Source: Stappia albiluteola | GTDB lineage: Bacteria; Pseudomonadota; Alphaproteobacteria; Rhizobiales; Stappiaceae | NCBI RefSeq assembly: GCF_014050225.1 | Contig: NZ_JACFXV010000066.1 | Coordinates: 145,375 to 209,374, forward strand | Direction of reading: 5' to 3' | Length of the DNA stretch: 64,000 nt | Part shown: piece after piece, positions 1 through 8,063 of the stretch | Numbering within the stretch: the first letter of the stretch is position 1 | How the letters are laid out: every line of letters begins with the position of its first letter | Translations under genes and position numbers: made by a program | The notes under the pieces: generated by a model | The model's database searches: none | The model's input: only the letters and a program-made list of their open reading frames with translations | Told to the model about the DNA's origin: nothing

Positions 1-142
1 GCTTGCCGGCGATCTCGGCTGCCTGATGAACATGGCCGGCAAGCTGAAGCGCGAGGGCTCGGCGATCGAGGTGCGCCACGTCGCCGAGGTGCTGGCCGGC
101 ATGGGCGATCAGCCGGCCATCGGCGAGAAGGCCAAGGGCTGA
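1..142 (+). CDS. lutA: LutA/LldE (Fe-S)-binding protein, C-terminal end
   Basis: Only the last 46 codons are present; the gene starts upstream of the window. The visible end (LAGDLGCLMNMAGKLKREG, then VRHVAEVLAGMG) matches the C-terminal CCG-type region of LutA/YkgE proteins, with the final Cys of the cysteine-rich repeat in DLGCLMN. LutA, LutB and LutC together oxidise L-lactate to pyruvate in the cytoplasm. The identity is supported by lutB and lutC downstream, although a GNAT gene starting 4 bp after this stop separates them. The family call is secure in context; the protein itself is truncated. Confidence 0.85.
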   Translation, partial: LAGDLGCLMNMAGKLKREGSAIEVRHVAEVLAGMGDQPAIGEKAKG

Positions 143-146
143 GGCC

Positions 147-656
147 ATGAACGACCATCCGGCACCTTCCGGCCTCTCGCCCCGCGCCGGACGGCGCGGC
201 GATGCCGCCGCCATCGCCGAAATCTACAACCAGGGCATCGATGACCGCATCGCGACCTTCGAGACCGAGCACCGAGGCGCGGAAGCGATCGAGGCATGGT
301 TCGACGCCCGCTATCCGCTCGCCGTGGTCGAGGATGCCGGCAAGGTTGTCGCCTATGCGGTCGCCCATCCCTACCGGGCAAGGCAGGCCTATGCGGGTGT
401 CAGGGAGTTCTCCGTCTATGCGGCGCGCGCCCATCGCGGCCGCGGCGCGGGACGGCTCGCGGTGCTCGCCCTCATCGAGCTTGCGCGCGCCGACGGCGCC
501 TGGAAGCTCCTCTCCCGCATCTTTCCTGAAAATGTAGCCAGCCGCGCGCTCTGCGCCCGGCTCGGCTTTCGTGAAGTCGGCACCTATGAGCGCCATGGCA
601 GACTCAATGGCGAATGGCGCGACTGCGTCATCGTCGAGAAGCTGCTGGTGGAGTGA
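147..656 (+). CDS. GNAT N-acetyltransferase, phosphinothricin acetyltransferase-like
   Basis: A 169-residue single-domain GNAT protein. The N-terminal segment AAAIAEIYNQGIDDRIATFE is characteristic of the phosphinothricin/methionine sulfoximine acetyltransferase branch. The acetyl-CoA loop appears as AHRGRGAGRLAVLALIE around residues 93-109, and the C-terminal LGFREVGTYERHGRLNGEW is the usual family ending. It lies 4 bp after lutA and about 27 bp before lutB, so it is probably co-transcribed with the lactate operon although it has no known part in lactate use. The substrate cannot be read from the sequence; amino-acid analogues such as methionine sulfoximine are typical of the branch. Confidence 0.85.
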   Translation: MNDHPAPSGLSPRAGRRGDAAAIAEIYNQGIDDRIATFETEHRGAEAIEAWFDARYPLAVVEDAGKVVAYAVAHPYRARQAYAGVREFSVYAARAHRGRGAGRLAVLALIELARADGAWKLLSRIFPENVASRALCARLGFREVGTYERHGRLNGEWRDCVIVEKLLVE

Positions 657-683
657 ATTTGACATTTGAGAGGACGCGGCAGC

Positions 684-2120
684 ATGCAGATCACCTCCCC
701 GACCTTCAAGGACAACGCGGCCAAGGCGCTTGCCGACGCCCAGCTCCAGAAGGCGCTCGGCAATGTGCGCGCGGGCTTCATCGACAAGCGGCAGAAGGCC
801 GCCGACGCTCTGCCGGAATTCGAGGCGCTGCGCGATGCCGCGCGCGACATCAAGAACCACACGCTCGCCCATCTCGACCTCTATCTCGAGACCTATGCGG
901 AAAAGGTCGAGGCGGCCGGCGGCCAGGTCCACTGGGCGGAAACGGCGGAGGATGCCCGCAATCGCATCCTTGAGATTTGCCGCAGGCTCGGCGCCAAGAC
1001 GGTGACCAAGGGCAAGTCCATGATCACCGAGGAGATCGGCCTCAACGCCTTTTTCGAGGAGCATGGCGTCACGCCGGTCGAGACGGATCTCGGCGAATAC
1101 ATCATCCAGCTACGCGGCGAGCATCCAAGCCACATCATCGCGCCGGCCGTGCACCTCAACAAGGAGCAGGTGGAGGAGGATTTCCGCCGCGTCCACACCC
1201 ATCTCGACCCGTCACGCAATCTCGACGAACCGACCTCGCTGCTGGGCGAGGCGCGCGCGGTATTGCGCGAGAAGTATTTCCAGGCCGATGTCGGCATCAC
1301 CGGCGCCAATTTCCTGGTCGCCGAGACCGGCACATCGATCATCGTCACCAACGAGGGCAACGGCGACCTGACGCAGACCCTGCCAAAGGCCCATATCGTC
1401 GTCGCCTCCATCGAGAAGATCGTACCGACGCTGGAGGACGTCAGCCAGATCCTGCGCGTGCTTGCCCGCTCGGCGACCGGCCAGGACATGTCGGTCTACA
1501 CGACCTTCTCCACCGGCCCTCGGCGCGACGAGGATCCCGACGGGCCGGGCGAATATCACGTCATCCTGCTCGATAACGGCCGCTCGGCAATGCTCGGCAC
1601 CGAGTATCAGGAGATGCTGCGCTGCATTCGCTGCGGCGCCTGCATGAACCACTGCCCCGTCTACCATGCTGTCGGCGGCCACGCCTACGGCTGGGTCTAT
1701 CCGGGACCGATGGGCGCGGTGCTGACCCCCTCGCTTGTCGGCGTCGACAAGGCCGGCCACCTGCCGAACGCCTCCACCTTCTGCGGGCGCTGCGAGAGCG
1801 TGTGCCCGATGCGCATCCCCCTGCCGAAGATGATGCGTCACTGGCGCGAGCGCGAGTTCGAGCGAAATCTCAATTCCGCCGTGGCCCGCTACGGTCTCGG
1901 GCTTTGGGCCTTCTTCGCCAAGCGGCCGGCGCTCTACCAGTTCGCGACCGGAACAGCGATGCGCCTGCTCGGCGCGATAGGCAAGGGCAAGGGCCGCTTT
2001 GCCGCCCTGCCCCTTGCCGGCGGATGGACCAGGCATCGCGACCTTCCCGCTCCTGAAGGCAAGACCTTCCAGAGCCAATGGGCCGAAAGGCAAAAGAAAA
2101 TGAAGGCGAAAGCGGCATGA
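684..2120 (+). CDS. lutB: LutB-type lactate utilization iron-sulfur protein
   Basis: A 478-residue protein with an N-terminal LUD (DUF162) domain and a C-terminal ferredoxin-type module. The cluster ligands are visible as CIRCGACMNHCP (Cys314, 317, 320, 324) and CGRCESVCP (Cys367, 370, 374), giving two [4Fe-4S] motifs. It is part of the LutABC L-lactate dehydrogenase complex. The ATG at 684 is chosen because a purine-rich GAGAGGACG precedes it and the protein then begins MQITSPTFKDNA; a TTG at 666 would add six unlikely residues. The stop overlaps the lutC start (ATGA), indicating translational coupling. Confidence 0.9.
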   Translation: MQITSPTFKDNAAKALADAQLQKALGNVRAGFIDKRQKAADALPEFEALRDAARDIKNHTLAHLDLYLETYAEKVEAAGGQVHWAETAEDARNRILEICRRLGAKTVTKGKSMITEEIGLNAFFEEHGVTPVETDLGEYIIQLRGEHPSHIIAPAVHLNKEQVEEDFRRVHTHLDPSRNLDEPTSLLGEARAVLREKYFQADVGITGANFLVAETGTSIIVTNEGNGDLTQTLPKAHIVVASIEKIVPTLEDVSQILRVLARSATGQDMSVYTTFSTGPRRDEDPDGPGEYHVILLDNGRSAMLGTEYQEMLRCIRCGACMNHCPVYHAVGGHAYGWVYPGPMGAVLTPSLVGVDKAGHLPNASTFCGRCESVCPMRIPLPKMMRHWREREFERNLNSAVARYGLGLWAFFAKRPALYQFATGTAMRLLGAIGKGKGRFAALPLAGGWTRHRDLPAPEGKTFQSQWAERQKKMKAKAA

Positions 2121-2794
2121 CCACCCCGCGCGACAACATTCTTGCCAAGGTGCGCGCCTCGCTGGGCCGCAAGAGCGACGACACCGCCCGCCGCGCCGCC
2201 GTCACCGATCGTCTCCAGCGCACTCCGAAGGGCGTGGTTCCCCGGCGCGGGCAGCTGCCGCAGGCCGAGAAGCTCGACCTTTTCTGCAAGATGGCCGAGG
2301 CCGTCCAGGCAAGCGTTGCCCGTGTTGCCTCCACGGCCGACGTGCCGCAGGCGGTAACCGACTATCTCAGGCAGAAGAACCTGCCGGCGCATGTACGCAT
2401 GGGCGCGGATGCCTTCCTTGCCGAGATGCCATGGAGCGGCCAGAAGAACCTGACGATCGAAAGCGGCCGTGCCAAGGGCAGCGACGAGGTCGGCCTGTCG
2501 CACGCCCTTGCCGGCGTCGCCGAGACCGGGACGCTGGTCCTGGCATCCGGCCCGGACAATCCGACGACGATCAACTTCCTGCCCGAACACCACATCGCCG
2601 TGATCCGTGCGGCCGATATCGAAGGCGACATGGAAGCCGTGTGGACCCGCATCCGCGCCACCTACGGCAAGGGCGAGATGCCGCGCGTCGTCAACATGAT
2701 CACCGGCCCTTCACGCTCGGGCGACATTGAACAGACGATCCTGCTCGGTGCCCACGGTCCGCGCGCGGTGCACATCGTCGTGGTGGAGGAATAG
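2117..2794 (+). CDS. lutC: LutC-type lactate utilization protein (LUD domain)
   Basis: A 225-residue LUD (DUF162) protein, the third member of the lactate-oxidation complex. The start ATG at 2117 overlaps the lutB stop as ATGA and yields MTTPRDNILAKVRASLGR, the normal LutC beginning; an upstream in-frame ATG at 2078 would lie inside lutB. The C-terminal half contains the conserved ALAGVAETGTLVL and the ending GPSRSGDIEQTILLGAHGPR typical of LutC/YkgG. It is the last gene of the operon, with 98 bp separating it from the convergent dcpA. Confidence 0.92.
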   Translation: MTTPRDNILAKVRASLGRKSDDTARRAAVTDRLQRTPKGVVPRRGQLPQAEKLDLFCKMAEAVQASVARVASTADVPQAVTDYLRQKNLPAHVRMGADAFLAEMPWSGQKNLTIESGRAKGSDEVGLSHALAGVAETGTLVLASGPDNPTTINFLPEHHIAVIRAADIEGDMEAVWTRIRATYGKGEMPRVVNMITGPSRSGDIEQTILLGAHGPRAVHIVVVEE

Positions 2795-2892
2795 GACGCT
2801 TGCCGATCGAATGGAGACACCTGATCGGCGAGAAATTGGTCCAGGATCAATATTTCGGTGCCGCCGGCGCTTAGCGGCGGCGGGAGCGGAAG

Positions 2893-4860
2893 TCAGACCA
2901 CGGAGTATGACGGGATGACGTTGCGAGCGTGCCCGTCCTCCTTCACGGCCTGCCGCAACGCGTCGAACGTCATCGGCTTGCCATAGAGATATCCCTGTCC
3001 GAACTTGCAGCCCCTCGCCCGCAGCATCAGATGCTGCTCGCGCGTCTCGATCCCTTCGGCGGTAACGGGAATTCCAAGCCTGCCGGCGAGAGACGCCACG
3101 GCATCCACGATATGGTGGCTCTCTTCTTCCGCCTCGAGCGACCTGACGAACTGGCGGTCGATCTTCAGTTCATCCCAGGCGAAGTGCTGCAGGTACGACA
3201 ACGCCGAATAGCCCGTGCCGAAATCGTCGAGTGAAATACCGACGCCAATGGCTTTCAAAGCCCGCAAGGTTGCGAAGATCCGATCGCCGTCCTTCATAAA
3301 GATCGACTCTGTCACCTCAAGCTTCAGCCGCGCCGGCGCCAGACCGGATCGCTCGAGCACGTTCTTGATCAGGTCGACGACGTCGTAGCGGATCAACTGA
3401 GCGACGGAAATGTTCACGGAAATGCGGATGTCGGCCGGCAGCTGCATTGCACTTTCGCAGGCCGCTGTGAGGATCAATTGCCCGACATCGCAGATCCGCC
3501 CAGAAGATTCGGCGATCGGTATGAACTCCCCGGGCGAGATCCACCCAAGGCTTGGATGGCGCCAGCGCGCCAGCGCTTCCACACCGACAATCCGGTTGCT
3601 GATCATGTCGACCTGCGGCTGATAATAGGGGAATATCTCGCCGTTATGGATAGCAAGGGGAAGCGCTGCCTCGATCTCGCTTCGGCGGCGCAATTCCGCG
3701 TGCATCGAGGGCTCGTATTCCAGCGCGATGCCCTTGCCCAACGCTTTCGCCCGGCTTAGCGCAAGGTCGGCATCGACGAAGATTTCATCGCTTCCAGTCA
3801 TTTCCGCGTCGGAGCGGGCAACGCCGATGGTGGCATCCACGATGATGTTGCCGGTTGTGATCTTGTGGGGCTTTCGAAGTGCCGCCAACAGTTCGTTCGC
3901 CCGTTCAATGACCCGGTGCGAGGCGCATTCGCCTTTCATCAGCACGGTAAACTCATCGCCGCCGAGGCGAAACACCTGGCAACAAGAGCCCCAGTCTCCG
4001 CTCACGCCCCGTACGCGCCTGGCGACGGACTGCAGCAATTCGTCGCCGGCCGCATGGCCCAGCGCATCGTTGATCGGCTTGAAACCGTCGAGATCAATGA
4101 CGAAGAGCGCCATTGGCTGCCCGGTTCCAAAGCCCGCGGTCGCGCCTTTCAAGGCCTCGCCGAATGCGAAGCGATTCGGCAGGCCGGTCAGCGCGTCGTG
4201 GCGGGCCTGATGGGCGAAGGCATCGGCACTGTCGCGCGCCCGCCGATGGGCCTGCCGCAGCCAGTGGTTCAAGAAGGACATCGCCACCAGCAGCAATCCG
4301 CTGATGGCGATCAGGCCCACAGACAGCACGTTGTCGAGGAAATGCCTTTGCTGCAGGCGCTGTCTCACCTCCGATGCCTCGGCAATGCTTTCCGAATGGG
4401 CCTCGCCGCCGATCCGGTTGACAAGGGGAGAGGCCTGCTCGAGCTTTCGCAGGATCGTTTGCTGCGCCTCAGGCTCGGACAGGTTCGCGAACTGGCTTTC
4501 CAGTTCATGTATGAGCGCGCCCAGTTCCTCGAACCGCCTGGTGCGTTCGGGCGAGCGATCGAGGAAGATCCGGAACCCGCCGGCGCTCCAGGTGTTCAGC
4601 CTGCTTTGCAGGACCTGATAGAAAACCAGCGCCTGATCGGCATAGCGTTGTTCGCCGGTCGCTGCATATTTGGCGACGTATTTTTCGAGTTCCGACGTCT
4701 CCAGCCGGCCATTGGTACCGGTCCAGGAAAGATCGAACTGCAGCGCCCGCGAGACCGCCTCCTCGGACGCGTCCTTGACCTGCCACTGTATGAATGCGGC
4801 CATCGTCAGCGCACACGCCACGCCGACCGCCAGGCAACGGAACCAATTGGACGAGCGCAT
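2893..4860 (-). CDS. dcpA: Membrane GGDEF/EAL dual c-di-GMP enzyme, DcpA-like
   Basis: A 655-residue inner-membrane protein. It has a first membrane helix near residues 9-25, a periplasmic helical sensor region of about 150 residues, a second helix near 178-196, then a GGDEF domain (motif intact at 300-304) and an EAL domain (EAL at 428-430, EVTES near 515, DDFGTG at 545-550, QGYLYGKPM near the end). Both catalytic signatures are intact, so diguanylate cyclase and phosphodiesterase activities are both plausible; no RxxD inhibitory site sits just upstream of GGDEF. It follows a pruR-like gene by 34 bp, the arrangement of pruR-dcpA of Agrobacterium tumefaciens, where pterin-bound PruR shifts DcpA towards phosphodiesterase. 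The orthology is inferred from architecture and neighbour. Confidence 0.8.
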   Translation of the reverse strand: MRSSNWFRCLAVGVACALTMAAFIQWQVKDASEEAVSRALQFDLSWTGTNGRLETSELEKYVAKYAATGEQRYADQALVFYQVLQSRLNTWSAGGFRIFLDRSPERTRRFEELGALIHELESQFANLSEPEAQQTILRKLEQASPLVNRIGGEAHSESIAEASEVRQRLQQRHFLDNVLSVGLIAISGLLLVAMSFLNHWLRQAHRRARDSADAFAHQARHDALTGLPNRFAFGEALKGATAGFGTGQPMALFVIDLDGFKPINDALGHAAGDELLQSVARRVRGVSGDWGSCCQVFRLGGDEFTVLMKGECASHRVIERANELLAALRKPHKITTGNIIVDATIGVARSDAEMTGSDEIFVDADLALSRAKALGKGIALEYEPSMHAELRRRSEIEAALPLAIHNGEIFPYYQPQVDMISNRIVGVEALARWRHPSLGWISPGEFIPIAESSGRICDVGQLILTAACESAMQLPADIRISVNISVAQLIRYDVVDLIKNVLERSGLAPARLKLEVTESIFMKDGDRIFATLRALKAIGVGISLDDFGTGYSALSYLQHFAWDELKIDRQFVRSLEAEEESHHIVDAVASLAGRLGIPVTAEGIETREQHLMLRARGCKFGQGYLYGKPMTFDALRQAVKEDGHARNVIPSYSVV

Positions 4861-4894
4861 TTTCTTGGTCTCTATGTTCGGGTCGGGTTACGCG

Positions 4895-5380
4895 TCACTC
4901 GATGGAAATTGAGCGCACCTGCCACACGGACCGGGTGTAGTGCAGTTCGTTCTTCAATTCGGGACGCTGATCGAAGGGATAGATCACGAATAGCGGTCCC
5001 TTGTCGCTGATCGGCATGTATTGGCCATTGCGTTTCAGGGCGAGGATCGGCCCGTAGGCGTCGAATTCCTCGACCGGTATATCAACGCTGTAGTTGTTGA
5101 GCGCGAAAACGACAGCGCGCTCGCCCTTCGCACCGACGCGTTCCATCAGCACCGAAAGCGGTACGCCTTCGAATGTCGTCGCCCCGTCATGCCACGGAGT
5201 GGTTGTCACGATGGTACTCATCGGCATGGCTTCAAGCTGCTCACGCGTGAAGTCGACCGATTGGGAAGCGGCAACCTTGCCGTCGATGGTCAGGATCACC
5301 GCATCGTCGGCACGAGGAGCGGAAACGGGAAACAGCTGGAAGATTGCGCAGAAAACGGCGGTATAGAGCAATTGCTTCAT
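4895..5380 (-). CDS. pruR: Periplasmic molybdopterin-binding-fold protein, PruR-like
   Basis: A 161-residue protein with an N-terminal signal peptide (MKQLLYTAVFCAIFQLFPVS, cleavage near SAPRADD). The mature part has the sulfite-oxidase/YedY-type pterin-binding fold (LTIDGKVA, FEGVPLSVLMERVGAKG, DKGPLFVIYPFD, WQVRSISIE). The cysteine that ligates molybdenum in true molybdoenzymes is not visible, so a pterin-binding sensor is more likely than an enzyme. The start at 5380 is chosen because GGAGGAAA lies just upstream; an ATG four codons earlier lacks this. It is co-oriented with and immediately upstream of the GGDEF/EAL gene. In A. tumefaciens the equivalent PruR controls DcpA from the periplasm. 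Confidence 0.72.
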   Translation of the reverse strand: MKQLLYTAVFCAIFQLFPVSAPRADDAVILTIDGKVAASQSVDFTREQLEAMPMSTIVTTTPWHDGATTFEGVPLSVLMERVGAKGERAVVFALNNYSVDIPVEEFDAYGPILALKRNGQYMPISDKGPLFVIYPFDQRPELKNELHYTRSVWQVRSISIE

Positions 5381-5669
5381 CGTTTCCTCCATCGAAATAT
5401 CGCAGAGGAATAATCATCGCCCCGCCTTATTAAGCCAGCGTAAACTCGGAAAATAAATCTTTATGCTTGCAAGCCTCTCGCGCAATTTTAGATTGTTAAC
5501 ACATGATTTTATCGAGAAAAATATATCTCATGGGCACAATGATCGAATAAAAATAAGGAAATTTCTTGCCGACAACTAATAGAAATTACGTATATATCCA
5601 GAAATAGCCATTAATTTACATTTAACCAATAATAATAACCGACCACACCTAAAGATCGTACTCCGCCTG
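5381..5669. other. AT-rich intergenic region upstream of pruR-dcpA
   Basis: About 290 bp with markedly lower GC than its surroundings, especially 5440-5650. No credible ORF is seen. It probably holds the pruR promoter (minus strand) and contains one exact CtrA-type match listed separately. The convergent-side gene is the 3' end of the UPF0178 gene. Confidence 0.5.
5611..5626. promoter_or_regulatory. CtrA-type box (TTAA-N7-TTAAC), tentative
   Basis: TTAA at 5611-5614, seven bases, then TTAAC at 5622-5626: an exact match to the full CtrA site. It lies about 230 bp upstream of the pruR start. The local AT richness raises the chance of a random match, so this is only suggestive. Confidence 0.35.
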
Positions 5670-6128
5670 TCACCCGCCGGCGATCCGCCTTGCGGCCCGC
5701 ACGGTCGTTTCCAGCACGTTGAGGAAGCGCGAGCGGTCGGCCTTCGTAAAGCCCGGCCCGCCCTCGCGGATGACGCCGGCCTCTCTCAGTTCCTTGTTGA
5801 GGTCTCGCATGGCCAGCGCCATGCCAATGCCGTCCTCGCGGAAGGCCTTGCCCGTCGGTCCCAGCACCAGCGCGCCGGCCGCCACGCAGCGCGCGGCAAG
5901 CGGAATATCGGCCGTCACCACGACGTCGCCGGCCGTGGCCCGTTCGGCGATCCAGTCGTCGGCCTTGTCCGGCCCGTCCGGCACCACCACCCGCTCCACC
6001 AGCGCGCCGTCCGGCAGGCGCATCCAGCTGTTGGCGACGAAGACGGCCGACAGGTGGTGGCGCTCGGCGACGCGCACCACCTCTTCCTTCACCGGGCAGG
6101 CATCCGCATCGACGAAGATCCGCGTCAC
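5670..6128 (-). CDS. UPF0178 (DUF188) YaiI/YqxD family protein
   Basis: A 152-residue protein beginning TRIFVDADACPVKEEVVRVA, the family signature (DADACPVK). It continues with VVTADIPLAARCVAAGALVLGPTG, typical of YaiI/YqxD and related to PIN/NYN nuclease folds, with conserved acidic residues in the first strand and in the TADIPLA block. The molecular role of the family is unknown. It follows the histidine phosphatase gene by 7 bp on the same strand, so the two are probably co-transcribed. Confidence 0.88.
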   Translation of the reverse strand: MTRIFVDADACPVKEEVVRVAERHHLSAVFVANSWMRLPDGALVERVVVPDGPDKADDWIAERATAGDVVVTADIPLAARCVAAGALVLGPTGKAFREDGIGMALAMRDLNKELREAGVIREGGPGFTKADRSRFLNVLETTVRAARRIAGG

Positions 6129-6135
6129 GCCGTCC

Positions 6136-6756
6136 TCACACCCAGCCGTCCCTGCCGTCGCGCCACAGGAACACCTTGTCCTGCGGCACGTCGAGCACCG
6201 GAATTTCCCGCGTCGGCATATCGATCAGCAGACCGCGCAGCACGCGCATGACCCCGCCATGGGCGACGATCACCGAAGGCCGGTCGAGAGTGGAAAGCCA
6301 GCCGCCGATCCGCTCCGACAGCATCGCGTAGCTTTCCCCGTCCGGCGGCAGGAAGCCCCACTTGTCGGCCCGCCGCGCGGCGGCTCTTTCGGCATCTTCC
6401 GAGGCAAGTTCTTCCATCGTTCGGCCTTCCCACAGGCCGAAGCCGATCTCCACCAGCCGTTCGTCGAGCCGATAGGCGGCCGGATCCAGGCCGAGGCGTT
6501 CGCGCAGGATCTCCATCGTCTCCCGCGTCCGCGATAGTGGTGAGGCCACGAAATCCAGGCCGCCAAGATCAATGCCGTCGCGCTCCAGCAGCGCCTTCAG
6601 CGCCTCGCCATTGCGCGCCGCCTGTCCGCGCCCCTTGTCGTTCAGCGGAATATCCTTGCGGCCCTGCATGCGGCCCTCCGCGTTCCAGTCGGTCTCGCCG
6701 TGGCGAATGAAGGCGAAGAAGGGAAGCGTTGCGCGCCGGGCGCGGTCGAATGTCAT
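6136..6756 (-). CDS. Histidine phosphatase (phosphoglycerate mutase superfamily)
   Basis: A 206-residue branch-2-like histidine phosphatase. The catalytic RHGETDWN motif lies at about residues 18-25 and the second catalytic histidine is in IVAHGGVMRVLRG near the C-terminus. A conserved SPLSRTRETMEIL segment follows the usual pattern. Likely substrates are small phosphorylated metabolites; the exact one cannot be deduced. It is the first gene of a two-gene minus-strand unit with the UPF0178 gene. Confidence 0.88.
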   Translation of the reverse strand: MTFDRARRATLPFFAFIRHGETDWNAEGRMQGRKDIPLNDKGRGQAARNGEALKALLERDGIDLGGLDFVASPLSRTRETMEILRERLGLDPAAYRLDERLVEIGFGLWEGRTMEELASEDAERAAARRADKWGFLPPDGESYAMLSERIGGWLSTLDRPSVIVAHGGVMRVLRGLLIDMPTREIPVLDVPQDKVFLWRDGRDGWV

Positions 6757-6864
6757 GGCGAATTCCTGTTGATCCGTCAGATCAAATAGTTAGCGCTGTT
6801 CGGCGTTCGGGCGAGATCCCTATGTCTATGCTGATTCCATGAAAGGCCGGCTGTCACGGAAAAT

Positions 6865-6912
6865 AAAAGCGGGCTCTAGGCTGAATCGACATTCAGCCTA
6901 GAGCCCGCTTTT
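6865..6912 (-). terminator. Strong intrinsic terminator of fabI (22-bp perfect stem)
   Basis: A perfect 22-bp inverted repeat (arms 6865-6886 and 6891-6912) with a four-base CGAC loop. Read on the minus strand it begins about 20 bp after the fabI stop and ends in TTTTATTTT, the layout of a rho-independent terminator. The T-run on the plus side is only four bases, so it is probably directional. Confidence 0.8.
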
Positions 6913-6931
6913 CAGTGTCGCCGCGATGGCC

Positions 6932-7750
6932 CTAGTCCTTCACGACCGAGATATCGGGCGCGTCGACCGCCTTCATGCCGACCACATGGTAGCCGCTGTC
7001 GACATGCTGGATTTCGCCCGTCACGCCGCGGCTGAGGTCGGACAGCAGGAAGAGCGCGGCATCGCCCACTTCCTCGATCGTCACCGTGCGGCGCAGCGGC
7101 GCGTTGTATTCGTTCCACCTCAGGATGTAGCGGAAATCGCCGATGCCCGATGCCGCCAGCGTCTTGATGGGACCAGCCGAAATCGCGTTGACGCGGATGC
7201 GGTCCTTGCCGAGGTCGGCGGCGAGGTATTTCACGCTCGCCTCCAGCGCCGCCTTGGCGACACCCATGACGTTGTAATGCGGCATCACCTTTTCCGCGCC
7301 GTAATAGGTCAGCGTCAGGATCGAACCGCCATCCGTCATCAGCTTCTCGGCGCGCTGCGCGACCGAGGTCAGCGAGTAGCAGGAAATCAGCATCGTCTTG
7401 GAGAAATTGTCGGCCGAGGTATCGACGTACCGGCCGGTCAGTTCCTCCTTGTCGGAAAAGGCGATGGCATGGACGACGAAGTCGATCTTGCCCCACGTCT
7501 CCTTCAGCGTGTCGAAGACCGCGTCGATCGTCGCCTCGTCGGTGACGTCGCAATGACCGGCCACTACAGCGTCGAGCTCGGCGGCAAGCGGCTCTACGCG
7601 CTTGCGCAGCGCGTCGCCCTGGTAGGTCAGCGCGATCTCGGCGCCCGCATCCTTCAGCGCCCTGGCGATACCCCAGGCGATGGAGCGGTTGTTCGCGACA
7701 CCCATGATGAGCCCGCGTTTTCCCTCCATCAATGCGCGCGCATTCGCCAT
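6932..7750 (-). CDS. fabI: Enoyl-[acyl-carrier-protein] reductase (NADH) FabI
   Basis: A 272-residue short-chain dehydrogenase-like enzyme that performs the last reduction of the fatty-acid elongation cycle. Features are the GLIMGVANNRSIAWGIA nucleotide-binding segment (residues 13-29), LTYYGAEKVMPHYN, and the catalytic Tyr-x6-Lys pair Tyr159/Lys166 in HYNVMGVAKAALE. Length and motifs are those of FabI1 of rhizobia. It is monocistronic, with its own promoter region upstream and a strong terminator downstream. Confidence 0.95.
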   Translation of the reverse strand: MANARALMEGKRGLIMGVANNRSIAWGIARALKDAGAEIALTYQGDALRKRVEPLAAELDAVVAGHCDVTDEATIDAVFDTLKETWGKIDFVVHAIAFSDKEELTGRYVDTSADNFSKTMLISCYSLTSVAQRAEKLMTDGGSILTLTYYGAEKVMPHYNVMGVAKAALEASVKYLAADLGKDRIRVNAISAGPIKTLAASGIGDFRYILRWNEYNAPLRRTVTIEEVGDAALFLLSDLSRGVTGEIQHVDSGYHVVGMKAVDAPDISVVKD

Positions 7751-8063
7751 TCTCGTCTCCTAGTCATGGTTGGCCCGCCTCGCCGGCGCCTGCTTCCGGG
7801 CACCTGGCCGGCGAACCCCGTCCTGCCCCTTTGCGGACAAGCCTTTGAGCCCATATCCGCCGATAATAAGGCCAGAGGTTGCGCCAGCGGGGGCCACATC
7901 CCGAGTGCGCTTCCTATGGCACAGCCCCCCGCGACCTTCAAGCCGTCGCGGGGCGGGTCGATCACGGCTTCGCCGCATCGACAAGCCGGCCGGTTGTGCT
8001 ATGTGTACGCGCGATTTGCAGCCTCCTTGCCGCAGCCATTCTGAACGACCGACCGGAACAGCC
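7751..8063. other. Divergent promoter region between fabI and an FAD-linked dehydrogenase
   Basis: This 313-bp stretch must carry the fabI promoter (minus) and the dehydrogenase promoter (plus). Long open frames cross it on both strands but have no recognisable protein content. I see no clear -35/-10 pair or palindrome. Confidence 0.4.

Noticed and set aside
7770..8063. N-terminal extension of the FAD-linked dehydrogenase to 7770
   Set aside because: The extension has no family similarity and no ribosome-binding site; the family start fits 8064.
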